Shown here one piece after another: positions 1-10,419 of a DNA stretch of 36,888 nucleotides (its first letter is position 1; each line of letters starts with the position of its first letter). The stretch lies in assembly GCA_964058805.1 (NCBI GenBank), contig CAXKVV010000420.1, positions 1-36,888 of the forward strand. The letters are read 5' to 3'. The notes beneath the pieces were generated by a model, which did not search any database, had not been told where the DNA came from, and worked only from the letters and a program-made list of their open reading frames with translations. This DNA comes from Schoenoplectus triqueter (taxonomy: Eukaryota > Streptophyta > Magnoliopsida > Poales > Cyperaceae). The translations under genes and the position numbers were made by a program.

Positions 1-1110
1 GAGCGAAAATATCGTTTGGCAGTTGTTACTCAGAATAGTTAAAATATGAATAATTATGATACTAATAATGATGATGATAATAATAATAGTACAATAATAA
101 TCATAATAGTAAGATAATAATAATAAAATAATAAAAAATAATCATAATAAATAATAATATTATAATAGTAATATAATAAAAATATAAACATAATCATAAT
201 ATAGTAATATAATAATAAAATATTATAATTACCATCATAATTATAATAATATAATAATAAATAATCATAATTTTAATAATATAATAATCATAATCATAAT
301 CATAATCATGATAATAATAATTATAGTCATAATCATAATAATATAACCATAATCATAATCATAATAATATAATAATAAAAATATAATCATAATCATAAAA
401 ATAATTATAAATAATAATAATAATAATAATAATAAATTAATCATAACTATAATCAACATATAATAATATAATACAACATAATAAAATAATAATAAAGTAT
501 TAAAAAATAATCATAATAAATAATAATATTATAATCGTAATATAATAAAAATATAAACATAATCATAATATAGTAATATAATAATAATAAAATATAATTA
601 CAATCATAATTATAATAATATAATAATAATAAGTAATCATAATTTTAATAATATAATTATAATATAATAATCATAATCATAATAATATAATAATAAAAAT
701 ATAATCATAAAAATAAATATAATTAAAAATAATTATAATTATAATAATATAATAATAAATTAATCATCACTATAATAAACATATAATAATATAATACAAC
801 ATAATAAAATAATAATAAATAATCATAATCATAATCATAATCATAATCATCATAATATAATAATATAATAATAAATAATCTTGATCATAATAATATAATA
901 ATAAAATAATTATATTTATATTTATAATATAATATTAAAATTATATTTATAATAATAATAATAATATAATGATAATAATAATAAATCATAATCATAATAT
1001 TAATATAATAATAAATTATAATCATAAATATAATATAATAATATAATAATACTAAATCTGAATCATAATCATAATATAATAATATAATATAATATAATCA
1101 AACAATAATC
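1..1110. repeat. AT-rich low-complexity tract with AAT/ATAATC-like repeats
   Basis: Almost pure A/T sequence made of irregular aat, ataatc and cataat units, with very few G residues. It also holds a longer-range duplication: the stretch from about 133 recurs from about 503 (offset near 370), including the same taatattataat and aatataaacataatc strings. A second shared stretch, at about 441-490, recurs at about 765-815. The tract therefore grew by segment duplication as well as by slippage. Open frames here are artefacts of composition. No gene is supported. Confidence 0.9.
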
Positions 1111-1285
1111 GCTATTCCGATGAGAGCTAATCCGGTATTCCACCTATAAGTTGGTATACCGGATTAGCACTATTCCGCACTCTTCTACTTAGTCTAAAAT
1201 TCATTTGGCAAATTAATTCATCGGAATAGCTATTCTATTCCAACTTTTTGCTATTCCATTGGGTGCCAAACGGACCCTGAGAGAA
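14..1285. mobile_element. possible TIR DNA transposon filled by the AT-rich tract
   Basis: The left edge reads cgtttggcagttgtt and, a few bases on, cagaatag. The right edge, read on the minus strand, starts with a similar gtttggca string followed by ggaatag. Plant TIR elements of the PIF/Harbinger or hAT type often have ends of this general kind. The ends match imperfectly over about 30 bases, and I could not find a target-site duplication. The assignment is a weak inference. Confidence 0.3.
1111..1230. repeat. nested inverted repeats
   Basis: An outer perfect 13-bp inverted repeat (1111-1123 gctattccgatga with 1218-1230) encloses an inner perfect 12-bp one (1127-1138 ctaatccggtat with 1156-1167). 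Such nested arms are common in the subterminal parts of nonautonomous DNA transposons. This is the only G/C-containing patch beside the AT-rich tract and probably belongs to the same element. Confidence 0.75.
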
Positions 1286-1400
1286 TAAGAGGTGTAGAGA
1301 ATAAAAGAGAGGCAAGAGAGAAGGAGATTAGAGAAAGGACGAGAGAGATAGACAAAAGACACAAGGAGAGAAGGTGAGTGAGAGAGAAGAAAGGAGACAT
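1271..1400. repeat. purine-rich GA tract
   Basis: The plus strand is strongly purine-biased with repeated gagag, agaga and aagag strings. No coding potential is apparent. The strand bias looks like a degenerate (GA)n simple repeat just outside the putative TIR element. Confidence 0.7.
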
Positions 1401-2189
1401 GAATCATATCTCTAAATAATTTATTGAAAAGATTTAACTCATTTAGAATGAATATAATTTGTTGAATAATGATTGATTCAATTTTTCTCCGTTAACAGAA
1501 ATTTGCTCGATCTCTATTGCTATCGACGACGATGAGCGTTATCTGAAGATAATTTTCTTACATTTAAAGTACGACGGTGTCTTTGGTTTAATATACTTTT
1601 ATAACAGCAACTTTTTTCTTATTTCTTTACTCAGTTTTGTTGCTTGCTATCAAATACATTGGCCCAGAGTTTTGAAATTTAATTGACATCACCCCATTGG
1701 ATTGGTCAAAAACATTCAGAGAAGCAAAGCATATTTGATATGTTCATCTTATAACTGTAGTCTCGATCAACTTATTTTTCATAAAACGTGTTATGACTTG
1801 TTCCCACATTGAATGTTGATTAACCTTAATCATCTTACGTATAGACAGATCATAATTTAGTACGCTGGATCGATCAAATTATTGCATTAGCCCTTATAAT
1901 TGAAATTTATTCACACTATTAATAAAAAGGTATTATTATTTTATTTTTATTTTTAAAACAATTGTAGTAATGGACTTGGTCTCTGCGAGACGCATACTCT
2001 TATTGTTTATGTTGAATCTGTGCTATATTAACATCAGGAAAATAACAAATAATTGATTGGAACTTCAAGTTCCACATAGTTCAATTAATCACCTGACTAT
2101 ATATAAATTTTACACTAAACAAATCCAAACTTGAACACCGATAAATAAGGGTTACGTCGATGGACTGGGTCGTATTGCTATTATTTAAT
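1401..2189. other. AT-rich noncoding stretch, nothing recognised
   Basis: I read both strands and found no long frame, no recognisable protein motif, no tRNA-like arms and no strong inverted repeat. It is ordinary AT-rich plant intergenic sequence. Confidence 0.6.
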
Positions 2190-2420
2190 TATTTTTATTG
2201 ACGGATCTGATCTGAATGGTCAACATTAATCTAATCCAAGTAGAATAATAATTCATTCATTCAATTATAATTATTATTTTTATAATTTTAAGCAATTTAA
2301 TTTTAATTAATACATAATCAATCTTAATTAGTGTATATATAGATCTAAATAGTGTTATAACACAAAATAAATCTAAAAAGTAATCAAAATGGATTGGATG
2401 TGGTCGACCCATACTTGAGA
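2190..2420 (+). repeat. dispersed repeat, copy 1
   Basis: This AT-rich stretch resembles 3520-3745 in the same orientation. Shared landmarks in order are an attattttta block, tttaagca, tcttaattaatg/agtgtat, a gtgtta block, aaaataaat, and a gattggat/gattagat block. The two copies are clearly diverged and contain indels. I see no coding capacity. The family is not recognised and could be a nonautonomous element or an old LTR fragment. Confidence 0.45.
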
Positions 2421-2590
2421 TATGACAAAAAAAATTACTCATGTATGATCAATTTATTCTTTCATTATTTCAAATTCATATCCCAATAAATTGGATCAAA
2501 AATTGATACCCCTAAGTCTCTAACAATAATTGAGGCAATAAATAACTACATAACTAGCTAGAAGATGTTGAACAACTAGAAAAAATAAAG

Positions 2591-2944
2591 GGGAGGGATC
2601 CTTTACAATGGGTTATTTTGATAATGTTGAAACTTTTTAAATAAATATTAAAAAAATTATAATTATGTTATTTTACTTATAGATTGATAGTGTTTTAAAT
2701 TTCATACAATTTCATTATCATTTGATAGTTCATCAAGGACCATCAAAATTTCATATAATTTACAATGGTTCCAATTTAACGGTTTTTTGATAGGCTATCA
2801 AATGATAACGAAATTACATAAATTTTGAAATATTATATCAGTATATAAGTAAAATAATATATCTATATATTTTTTATTTTAAGATTTTTTATATTTATTT
2901 AAAAATCTATTATCAAAATAACCCATTGTCAAGAAATCCCTCCC
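2591..2944. mobile_element. MITE-like foldback element
   Basis: The two halves are inverted copies of each other over most of the 354 bp. The left end reads gggagggatc then caatgggttattttgataat. The right end carries the reverse complement, with acccattgtc and aatccctccc. Pairing continues inward through the aaataaatat, gttattttacttata and catttgatag blocks, leaving only a short central loop. Size, AT-rich interior and long terminal inverted repeats fit a miniature inverted-repeat transposable element. The gggaggg end suggests Stowaway-like (Tc1/mariner), but a clean TA duplication is not evident on the left. Confidence 0.8.
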
Positions 2945-3519
2945 TATAAATTAATAATATAAGCGTAAATAACTTATAAGTATTAACATCTAACAATAAA
3001 CACTTGTACAATCAAGTACTTGCAGCGGCGGTGCACATAATATATTCATATCCATATATTTTTCAAGCACACTTATCTTTTTGTAAATGTAGAATATTAC
3101 AACTATGTATTGGTTTTAATGACAAAATAACTAGATAAGTATTTCATTCGAAATGTTTACAAACTCAATTTTGAACTTTGTGTCCAAATTGTCAAATGTC
3201 AATCAATATAATTGTAGAACCTCTTAACAATTTCGATCACACTACTAGAATTCCTATTTTCATTCCGTATCTCGTGCCTAGTGAGGTCGTGAAGTGAACA
3301 AATTGATCAATGAGTATTGTCGGGAACATCATTATTTTATTATGAAACATTAAGCTATGGATAAAAATAATTTTGGAGGATGGTTAAAATAATTTTGTTT
3401 TGATGTGATTGAAGAAGGGATGTTGATGAGTAACTATATCATTATCGTTGATTAATAAATTAACGGTATTTTTTCTGATTCATATCAAAATTATTCTTTT
3501 ATTATTTTTTTTCTTGGCC
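2945..3519. other. AT-rich noncoding stretch, nothing recognised
   Basis: There is no frame of useful length, no repeat pair and no RNA gene that I can support between the MITE and copy 2 of the dispersed repeat. Confidence 0.6.
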
Positions 3520-3745
3520 TAATCTGTCCTAAACAAATAAAATAATTATTAAGCTAGCTTTTATTTATTATTTTTACATATTTTTAAGCATATATAATGT
3601 ATTAATATTAATATTTAATAGATCTTAATTAATGTATGCATTTTGATTAGTGTTAAATTGTAAAATAAATTTAAAAAATTTATTAAACAGATTAGATATC
3701 GATTAGTACCTGAAGCAGGTCAAGAGATCTGTATTCGATTTTAAA
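3520..3745 (+). repeat. dispersed repeat, copy 2
   Basis: This is the diverged partner of 2190-2420, with the same order of short blocks and the same strand. It ends near a poly(A)-like run at about 3743-3754, followed by attgataccc. A similar attgataccc follows copy 1 at about 2502. The A-rich tail could hint at a retroposon, but no internal Pol III promoter boxes are convincing. Confidence 0.45.
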
Positions 3746-3870
3746 AAAAAAAAATTGATACCCTGAATCAACTCATTGGGATAGGGAGGATATGCGCTGT
3801 GTGCATTGTCCATTGATGTGAAGGGCTGAAGGCTCAAAAGAGGGTCCGATGAATGGGATTTGCCTTTTTG

Positions 3871-4361
3871 CAGATTTTATTAATAATATGTTTTATTAAA
3901 TTAATATTATTAAAAATAAGAGTGAGAAACGTAAAATTTCAAATATACGAATGGCAGCGCGCCACTGGCAGTGGCGCGCTGTTTGAATTTACGAAACGCG
4001 CCACTGACAGTGGCGCGTTTCATTTTTTTTACGAAACGCGCCACTGCCAGTGGCGCGTTTCCGATTTTTTTTTTTTTTTACGAAACACGCCACTGGCAGT
4101 GGCGCGTTTCATTTTTTTTTTTTTTTTTACGAAACGCGCCACTGGCAGTGGCGCGTTTCCTTCTTATATATACAAAATGCACGCAGGCCACTTGCGTTGC
4201 GCGGTGTTTCATTATTTTTTTGAAACGCGCCACTGCCAGTGGCACGTTTCGTCCGCGCCACTGTCAGTGGCGCGCTGCCATTCGTATATTTGAAATTTTA
4301 CGGTTTTCAGTCTTATTTTTAACAATATTAATTTAATAATACTTATTAATAATAAAAACTG
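3871..4361. mobile_element. foldback element with GC-rich palindromic modules
   Basis: The outer arms (about 3871-3956 and 4277-4361) are imperfect inverted copies; both contain aaatttcaaatatacgaatg or its complement. The interior holds about eight copies of a palindrome of form GCGCCACTGNCAGTGGCGC, at about 3957-3980, 3991-4021, 4031-4062, 4080-4111, 4128-4160, 4175-4210 (degenerate), 4221-4250 and 4252-4276. Several are extended by gaaac/gtttc and separated by T-runs. The element can fold at two scales: the whole length, and each module on its own. The long open frames across it come from repetition of the module and are not genes. The superfamily is not recognised. Confidence 0.85.
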
Positions 4362-5331
4362 GCCTTTTGTGGCGGTGTTGTGGAGAATCTGGGGGGCCAT
4401 GATTAGGATCAAGGGCTCCAAACATAGCACCAACAATTATTTAACAAAGTTATATAAAAAACCTAGAACTATTCTAAAAAATAGAACCGACAATTTTAAC
4501 TTTTAAATCAAAAACTTAATTCCTCATATTTTGAATTCTATTACACCTGATTTTGTTAATTAGAAGACAATAACCAGAAAAATATGAATAAGGAATTTGG
4601 TTCTTTGACAAATAAGGTTTCTCTTAATTATTCAATATTTTCGAGGTGCCAAACATCGGATGCCACATTATTTTTCTACGTTTTCAGGATTTCATATTTG
4701 GAAGTACAATAGTACCCTTCATATTGGAACAACCTACCTATTTTTTTTTCCAAAAAGAAATGTTATTGTTCCAATTCAGAAAGTTGGACTAAATGAACGA
4801 AACGGATTTATTTCAAAAAAATGATTCTCTTAATCGTAAATTTCATCTAATCGGACTAATTCAATTAGTTCGTTTTAATTGAACGAACCGAATAAAAATA
4901 TATAGTAACGCATCATAGAGAAGTTAAGGAAAAAAGACTTCAAAACAATTATCTATAAATTGATCTTCTCTGTGATTCAACTAACAGACACGATTTCTAA
5001 CTATATTTTTGCTCGATGAATTTTCAGCTGACAAAATTAAATAAGTGGTTGTCACCGTAGTAACAAGATTCACAGTTATTTGTGAATAATTTATTTTTCA
5101 CCCTATAGCCGGATATTTCATGAATAATTCGTCAGTTTAATATACAATAAGTTTTTTTATCAAAAAAACGTTTTATTCGTGAATTATTCGGAAAAAAAGA
5201 CATTATATATTATTTTATATAAAATTTTATAATTGTAATATATTTTTAATATTTTATCATTATAATATATATTTTATTTATATTATATGAAATGAATTAT
5301 TCCGGAATTATATCCGTATTATACGTGAACG
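4362..5331. other. AT-rich noncoding stretch with one small hairpin
   Basis: No gene is visible. A perfect 9-bp inverted repeat (ttggaacaa at 4724-4732, ttgttccaa at 4766-4774) flanks a pyrimidine-then-purine loop. A weak longer inverted similarity around 4480-4620 (aattcctcatatttt with aaaatatgaataaggaatt) may be an eroded MITE. The rest is featureless. Confidence 0.5.
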
Positions 5332-6959
5332 TTAAATTTTTTATCAACCCGAACATTTTCCAAATCAACAATTTGTTACTGTGGTAGTCGCAAAGTGATG
5401 TGACCATATTAAATATATAGTAGGGACTGGATAGAATTTTGTCAGTGGGAAAAGAAAATATGAAATGTATTTCTTAAAAAAAATTATATGAAATCCACAA
5501 GGATCAATACGTACGGCGAGACATTCACAACCTCTGAACTACTTTATATTGCTAAAGTGTTCAGATTAAATGGACCCGCGAACTTAAAATAGGATATTAA
5601 GTTTAGATAGTCTGTTATATAAATTTAAAAATCATAGTGATTTCAAGTAGTTACTTTATATATGAAGTATTATAGAGAAATCGGATCCGACTGAGGGCCG
5701 CTCCTCCAATATTATGAGAATTATATATCGAGTTATAATTTATTATTTATTTTATTTTATGAGATGTATTGATTTTTGTAATTTATTAATTTTAATATTC
5801 TAATAATATAAATTCACATTTTAGCCTTTCTTATATTAAAATTTTAATTTTGCCCTACTAAAACATAACATTTAACAACATAATTTATAAAATAAAAAGG
5901 AAAACTATATAAAGACCACCATGACGTCGGAGTTGTCATCACCTCTGTCGTTGCAATTTTTTTTTTCTTTTTTTTTGCCAATTATAAGTAGACTGTGCTT
6001 TCTTAAAAATCACATACCAACATGCTGCATTTTCTTTAATAAAGATATTAAAACACGCTCATATACTTATTTTCCCACATTCTTATATTTTTTCTAAAGT
6101 TGATCTCCAGAAACCAAAAATAATGAATAACAATGAATACATCTCTATCTCTAGAAAGTAACATTGAACATATGTTGACCCATATTGTCAACTGCGAATA
6201 ATTCTTACCTCCGCTTTCTACTCTCGAAAGGCAATGTTGATTTTTCTTACTTTATGTATTTGCGTCGAACCATCTCAATTAGGTAATTTATAATCTCCAA
6301 GATGTACTATTTAGTTGAAATTTTGCAACAGATGTTTAAAGAAAGTAGTCAGTATGCAAATCTGAATTCAATCAATTATTTTAATTATTCGCACGTATGT
6401 TCAAAAATAGTTTAAAATGTTATATAGATTAAGCTGATTATTCGTTATTCTGAAATTTTTATTGGGTATATACTGATAGCACGGGGATCGTGTCAACTTC
6501 CGATTTTCTTTTAATTAATTAAATAAATATTTAAAATTAAATATATAAAAAAATAAGAGAGATATTTAATATATAGGAGGATCGTTATTTCATTACTGAC
6601 CTACATCACCACTTACCTTTGTAAATATAAAATTTTAATAGAACCGACATTTTGTTTCCAACTTAAAGCTTAGATATTGTATTTTTTATTAGCCCGTTCA
6701 AAAACAATTCATTCAAAATTTATATGTTTTCTACACCGACCCATCAAAGTTCTCCTTTTGTTCAGATTTTTGGTAAGGCTAAAGGGCATAAACTATCATT
6801 TTCATCTATTATTAATGTGATAAATTGTTGAATATTAAACAAAATGAATGAGACAAATTCTTTAAAAAAAGCAACCACTAGTCAAAAATTTTATTTCCAA
6901 ACGAACTTTCACGCAAGGGTGAGGTGAAGAAAACACCGACCCTAAAGGATGATAAGTCG
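5332..6959 (+). repeat. left arm of a 1.63-kb inverted repeat
   Basis: This stretch is the reverse complement of 18743-20373. Landmarks found in both arms include gaccatattaaatatatag, gacccgcgaacttaaaatag, ccatgacgtcggagttgtc, gcacggggatcgtg and gaccctaaaggatgataagt. In a 240-bp sample near 5401-5640 I counted about 8 differences. The outermost 65 bp differ much more, and the inner end is almost identical. The inner boundary is sharp: identity stops after gataagtcg at 6959. No coding frame is conserved. Long TIRs of a large DNA transposon or a local inverted duplication are both possible. Confidence 0.9.
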
Positions 6960-7049
6960 TTAACACCCCTATTCTGACCTAATCAAACTATGAGAGGACC
7001 GATAATATTTTCTATGATTATTTTCTTACCATTATATATACAGAAGAAG

Positions 7050-7056
<7 letters not shown>

Positions 7057-7112
<56 letters not shown>
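7057..7112. repeat. (TA)28 microsatellite
   Basis: An uninterrupted run of 28 ta units lies immediately left of the 7113-7504 MITE. Such runs are often length-variable and can extrude cruciforms. Confidence 0.95.
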
Positions 7113-7116
<4 letters not shown>

Positions 7117-7504
7117 GGCTATGGTGCTTTGCAAAGCACAAGAGCGTTGTGTACTTTCCGCTCTATTATTAATTTTAAGTCAAAAATGATCGATCCAAAC
7201 TGCTCAATCTAATTTTCATATCAAAATCTATTAGTAAACCAAATTTTATATTTTTTAGAATTTATTTGCTATTTTTTGAATAGGAGGAAAACCGTCATTT
7301 TTAGATGAACCAGAATTTTCAGATCAAATCATTTTCTTCTCATCAGAAAAAATAGCAAAAAAATTCTAAAAAATATAAAATTTGATTTAGTAATATATTT
7401 TGATATGAAGATTAGATTAAACGGTTTAGATTTATTATTTCTAATTTAAAATTAAAAATAAAACGTAAACATAATATCTATGTACTTTTCAAATCACATA
7501 ATCG
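7113..7504. mobile_element. MITE-like element between TA-rich flanks
   Basis: Long inverted repeats (roughly 7118-7275 and 7345-7500) pair across a short centre. Paired landmarks are ttcatatcaaaat with attttgatatgaa, aaattttatattttttagaa with its complement, and an outer tgctttgcaaagcac with the diverged tacttttcaaatcac. The (TA)28 tract abuts the left side and a shorter (TA)n/(GA)n tract the right. That is expected for an element with a TA target preference (Tc1/mariner, Stowaway) that landed in or seeded a TA microsatellite. Confidence 0.8.
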
Positions 7505-7531
7505 ATATATATATATAGAGAGAGAGAGAGA
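7505..7531. repeat. (TA)n-(GA)n compound microsatellite
   Basis: A short at/ta run passes directly into a ga run at the right edge of the MITE. Confidence 0.85.
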
Positions 7532-8311
7532 ATTATGTTTGGAGGTCCATTGATCAATCATGTTTTCTATGCCCCTCGAATCAGGCTGAGGCTGTGTGCC
7601 ATCAAATTTCTCTCTCCGTCCTTTTGTCGTGTCAGTCTCTTTGTCATATCAATGTGGAATTCATTGAGTGACCGATTGAAACTTTTTAATTTAGGACAAA
7701 TTTCCGATAGTCTTTGAGTTATAGGTGACAACGATAGTCTTTGAGTTATAGGTGACAATAATTGGATGCGGCGGTATTAAGGTAGGTCGCGCTCGAGTAT
7801 TTTTAGTTTGCTGAAAAATAAAATTTGTATAGTAAAAGATGATGTTTTTTTTTATCTAGATATTTTATTTTTTTAATCCGGATATTTTTTACCGATTATT
7901 TTTTATTCCGCCCCTGATTGGATGTGATTAAAATATTCATATAATATGACCAAGGAACTGTATGATTAAAATAGCGAAGACCAAACATGAAGTGTGTGAA
8001 GGATCCCATTGCACTGGAACAGTAACCCCCAGCTACCCCTTCTGATTAAGCTTGATTAAGTTAATTAAAAATGAACACAAATCGCAGAAAATCATAGTTC
8101 CCCACCTAACAGGGCTTTAACAACTTGCAGGTAATAAGATGCGGAATCAACGTAGATGTCTGTCGATGGTAATAATTTTTTTTGGTATAATGAAAAATAT
8201 ATTTTTTATATTCAGACATCCTTCTTTCTTGACTCGAACACTCTCTACCATTTTTTTGTGATTATGTCTCTACTGGTAACTGAGACACATTATGTCTAAG
8301 CCTTTAATGCA
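7532..8311. other. noncoding stretch with a perfect 27-bp tandem duplication
   Basis: The 27-bp unit starting cgatagtctttgag is present twice back to back (7705-7731 and 7732-7758) with no difference. The small frames across it have no recognisable motif. The stretch ends at the Copia target site. Confidence 0.7.
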
Positions 8312-8316
8312 GGTAT

Positions 8317-10406
8317 TGTTAGTTTGTAATAATCTTGAAGTCAATAATACGATAAATTTGTTATATAAAGCTTTGTTCATGAATTGGATATTTAAACGAT
8401 ATTTTGTTTCCTTGAGTATTATTGAATTTATGAATCATTCCGAGTTCATGACTGGAATTGTGAAACTTCATAATATAGAATATACTCTTAAAAGTCACTA
8501 ACCAAGGTAATTAGCAGGAACACTAATTAACCGTTATCAGGTTAGTATGTGGATTAAATGATGGTCAAGTTTTACAGACCATAGACAAAGAGTTGTCATT
8601 TTAATCACATAGATAGATGTTCAAGGAACATCGTATTTGATAGACCCCGAATGAAACATTAAATTGAATTGTGTTCGTGTCATTAATGTTTTCGTTCAGT
8701 ATTAAATTCTAAAGTATGAGGTATTCATCTTTCCTACATAGGATATGTATGTGTGTGATTTCTACCAAACGTTATCCGTAAAAGGTGGCTATAAAGGTAG
8801 CTCTTCGGTATACATAACTTATGCGGAGGAAGAGATGGTTTGCCAAAAGTACTATTGTCCCTCGTATTTTTATACGAGTTATAGCATCACTGGGCCCCTT
8901 GATAGAGTAAGATTATCTGCTAGCAGTATAATTACAAGAGTAATTATATTTGATTATTTACTCAGGATCAAGAAAAGATTAAGTTTGCAAGGATGACACA
9001 TACCTACCTTGAAACTGATCTGATAGCTATGAGACAAAAGAATTAAACACAAGTAAATAGTTTACTGGATCATGATATTGTACAGTACATCATCATCTGT
9101 GTAATTGGATGGTCATAGTGCATTCTGCCAGATGCCTCCTATGATTATAGAAGTTAAAACGGTTTTAACTCTATTTACCAACATAACACGGATCCTGTCG
9201 GGTCACACCGTATAGGAGTTAATCGGAGAATCTTATTGATTAATTATGAATTGTTTATAATTAATAATAAGATGGTTATAATTAATTATATATGATATAA
9301 TTATATTTGTCATAGAGATGACAAGAAGCAAAAATCAGATTGAATTTATAACGTGTTGGACACGTCGTATAAATTCGCCGAAACAACAACCGAGAAAAAT
9401 ATAATTGTAGATGACAATTATATATATTTGATTTGGATTTTAAAATGTTAATTATGGATTTGAATTATGGGTCAAAGCCCATTTATAATTAAAGTCTTAA
9501 TTAATAATTAAAAGCCCAAAATCAGAAAAGCCCAAAATCCGAAAAGCCCAAAAAGGCCCATGATGACCTCCAAAGGTATTTTGGTAATTTGTCCAAAAGC
9601 CCAAGGGTATTTCGGTAATTTGGCCAAAAAGCCCAATGGCGTTTTGGTAAATTGAATGAACTTTAAGGGTATTTTGGTCTTTTCACTTTGAAACCTCCTT
9701 ACTATTCACGAGGGCATTTTGGTAATTTGTCAATTCCATTTTTTCTATAAATAGAGGGGTAGGGTGAGAGAGAAACTTCCACAAAATCAGTTCTACTTTC
9801 TCTCTCCCGGTATATGGTTGTTTCAGAATTCACGGGATCGGTGAATAGTGTTTTTACAAAAGTTGCGGTATTTCTGCACATTTGTGAAACAGAATTACTG
9901 CGAGTCGTGAATAGTACTATTTCGTCTTTTTCTCGGGTGAATAGTGTTTTTGCGAAAAACCGCGGTTTACAGTATTTCTGGCAAAAGAAATAAGCCGCTC
10001 TCTGGTTAGTCCTGGTGGATAACCTACAGAGGCATCAGACGTTTGGTGCTCCGAGACAAGCCGATTTTCATTCCAATTAAAATTTGGAAGCGAGGTATAA
10101 CATCTTATATTAATCTATTTAATTGTTAAGTAGATTAATATTTTAGAAATCAATCATGGAGTAGATCAATAAAGGTTTAAAGAGGTGTGTATCTCTCGGT
10201 AATCATCCGACACATCACTTTAACCCTAAGCTTAAGTTAGAAGTAAAATAATATTTTACCGTCTTTTGTAAAGGATTAAATGTCTGTAACTCTCGGTTAT
10301 TATCCGACATACTTTAATCCCTAACTTAAGTAGAAGTAAAATTTTTGTTCTACGGTCTTTCCGCAGCTTGAGCATTAATGGGATTTGGGCATTCCGAATC
10401 CCAACA
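8317..10406 (+). repeat. Copia 5' LTR
   Basis: This 2090-bp direct repeat matches 15840-17929 without indels, and I counted about 10 substitutions, mostly transitions. It begins tgttag and ends ccaaca. The promoter region has about five copies of a ggtattttggtaatttg-like motif (9572-9730) after a run of aagcccaaaa repeats, then a TATA box. Downstream, about 10172-10268 and 10271-10361 are tandem relatives, each able to form a hairpin closed by complementary ggtttaaag/ctttaacc or ggattaaa/tttaatcc ends. Small frames inside it (such as 8745-8996) match nothing I recognise. Confidence 0.97.
9746..9753 (+). promoter_or_regulatory. Copia LTR TATA box
   Basis: The string tataaata, followed by gagggg and a purine-rich stretch, sits just downstream of the ggtattttggtaatttg repeats. 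The identical string is at 17269-17276 in the 3' LTR. Transcription would start a few tens of bases downstream, marking the U3/R boundary. Confidence 0.75.
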
Positions 10407-10407
10407 G

Positions 10408-10419
10408 TGGTATCAGAGC
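10408..10419 (+). promoter_or_regulatory. Copia primer binding site (initiator tRNA-Met)
   Basis: The string tggtatcagagc begins one base after the 5' LTR. It is complementary to the 3' end of plant initiator-methionine tRNA, the usual primer of plant Copia and Gypsy elements. Confidence 0.95.

Noticed and set aside
265..459. Minus-strand frame rich in Ile, Met and Leu
   Set aside because: Low-complexity AT repeat; not a transmembrane gene.
3715..3760. Possible tRNA-derived SINE B box (agatctgtattcgat) followed by an A-run
   Set aside because: No matching A box at the right distance and no cloverleaf potential; too weak to call.
3957..4276. CRISPR-like appearance of regularly repeated palindromes
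   Set aside because: Spacers are T-runs of irregular length, the repeats vary, outer inverted arms enclose the block, and the context is a plant genome. It is a foldback transposable element.
3853..4336. Overlapping open frames of 146 and 121 residues with repeated WRVSFFFF-like and ETRH-like peptides
   Set aside because: They arise from reading the palindromic modules and T-runs of the foldback element in several frames. No start context, no domain, and the same peptides appear on the opposite strand.
5040..5395. Inverted resemblance between cttgttactacgg (minus strand, near 5055) and tttgttactgtgg (near 5372)
   Set aside because: Short and imperfect, and pairing does not extend inward; the second copy is part of the inverted-repeat arm.
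8745..8996. 83-residue frame, identical in the 3' LTR at 16268-16519
   Set aside because: Duplicated only because it lies in the LTR. It is upstream of the TATA box, has no recognised motif, and the LTRs are too similar for coding constraint to be judged.
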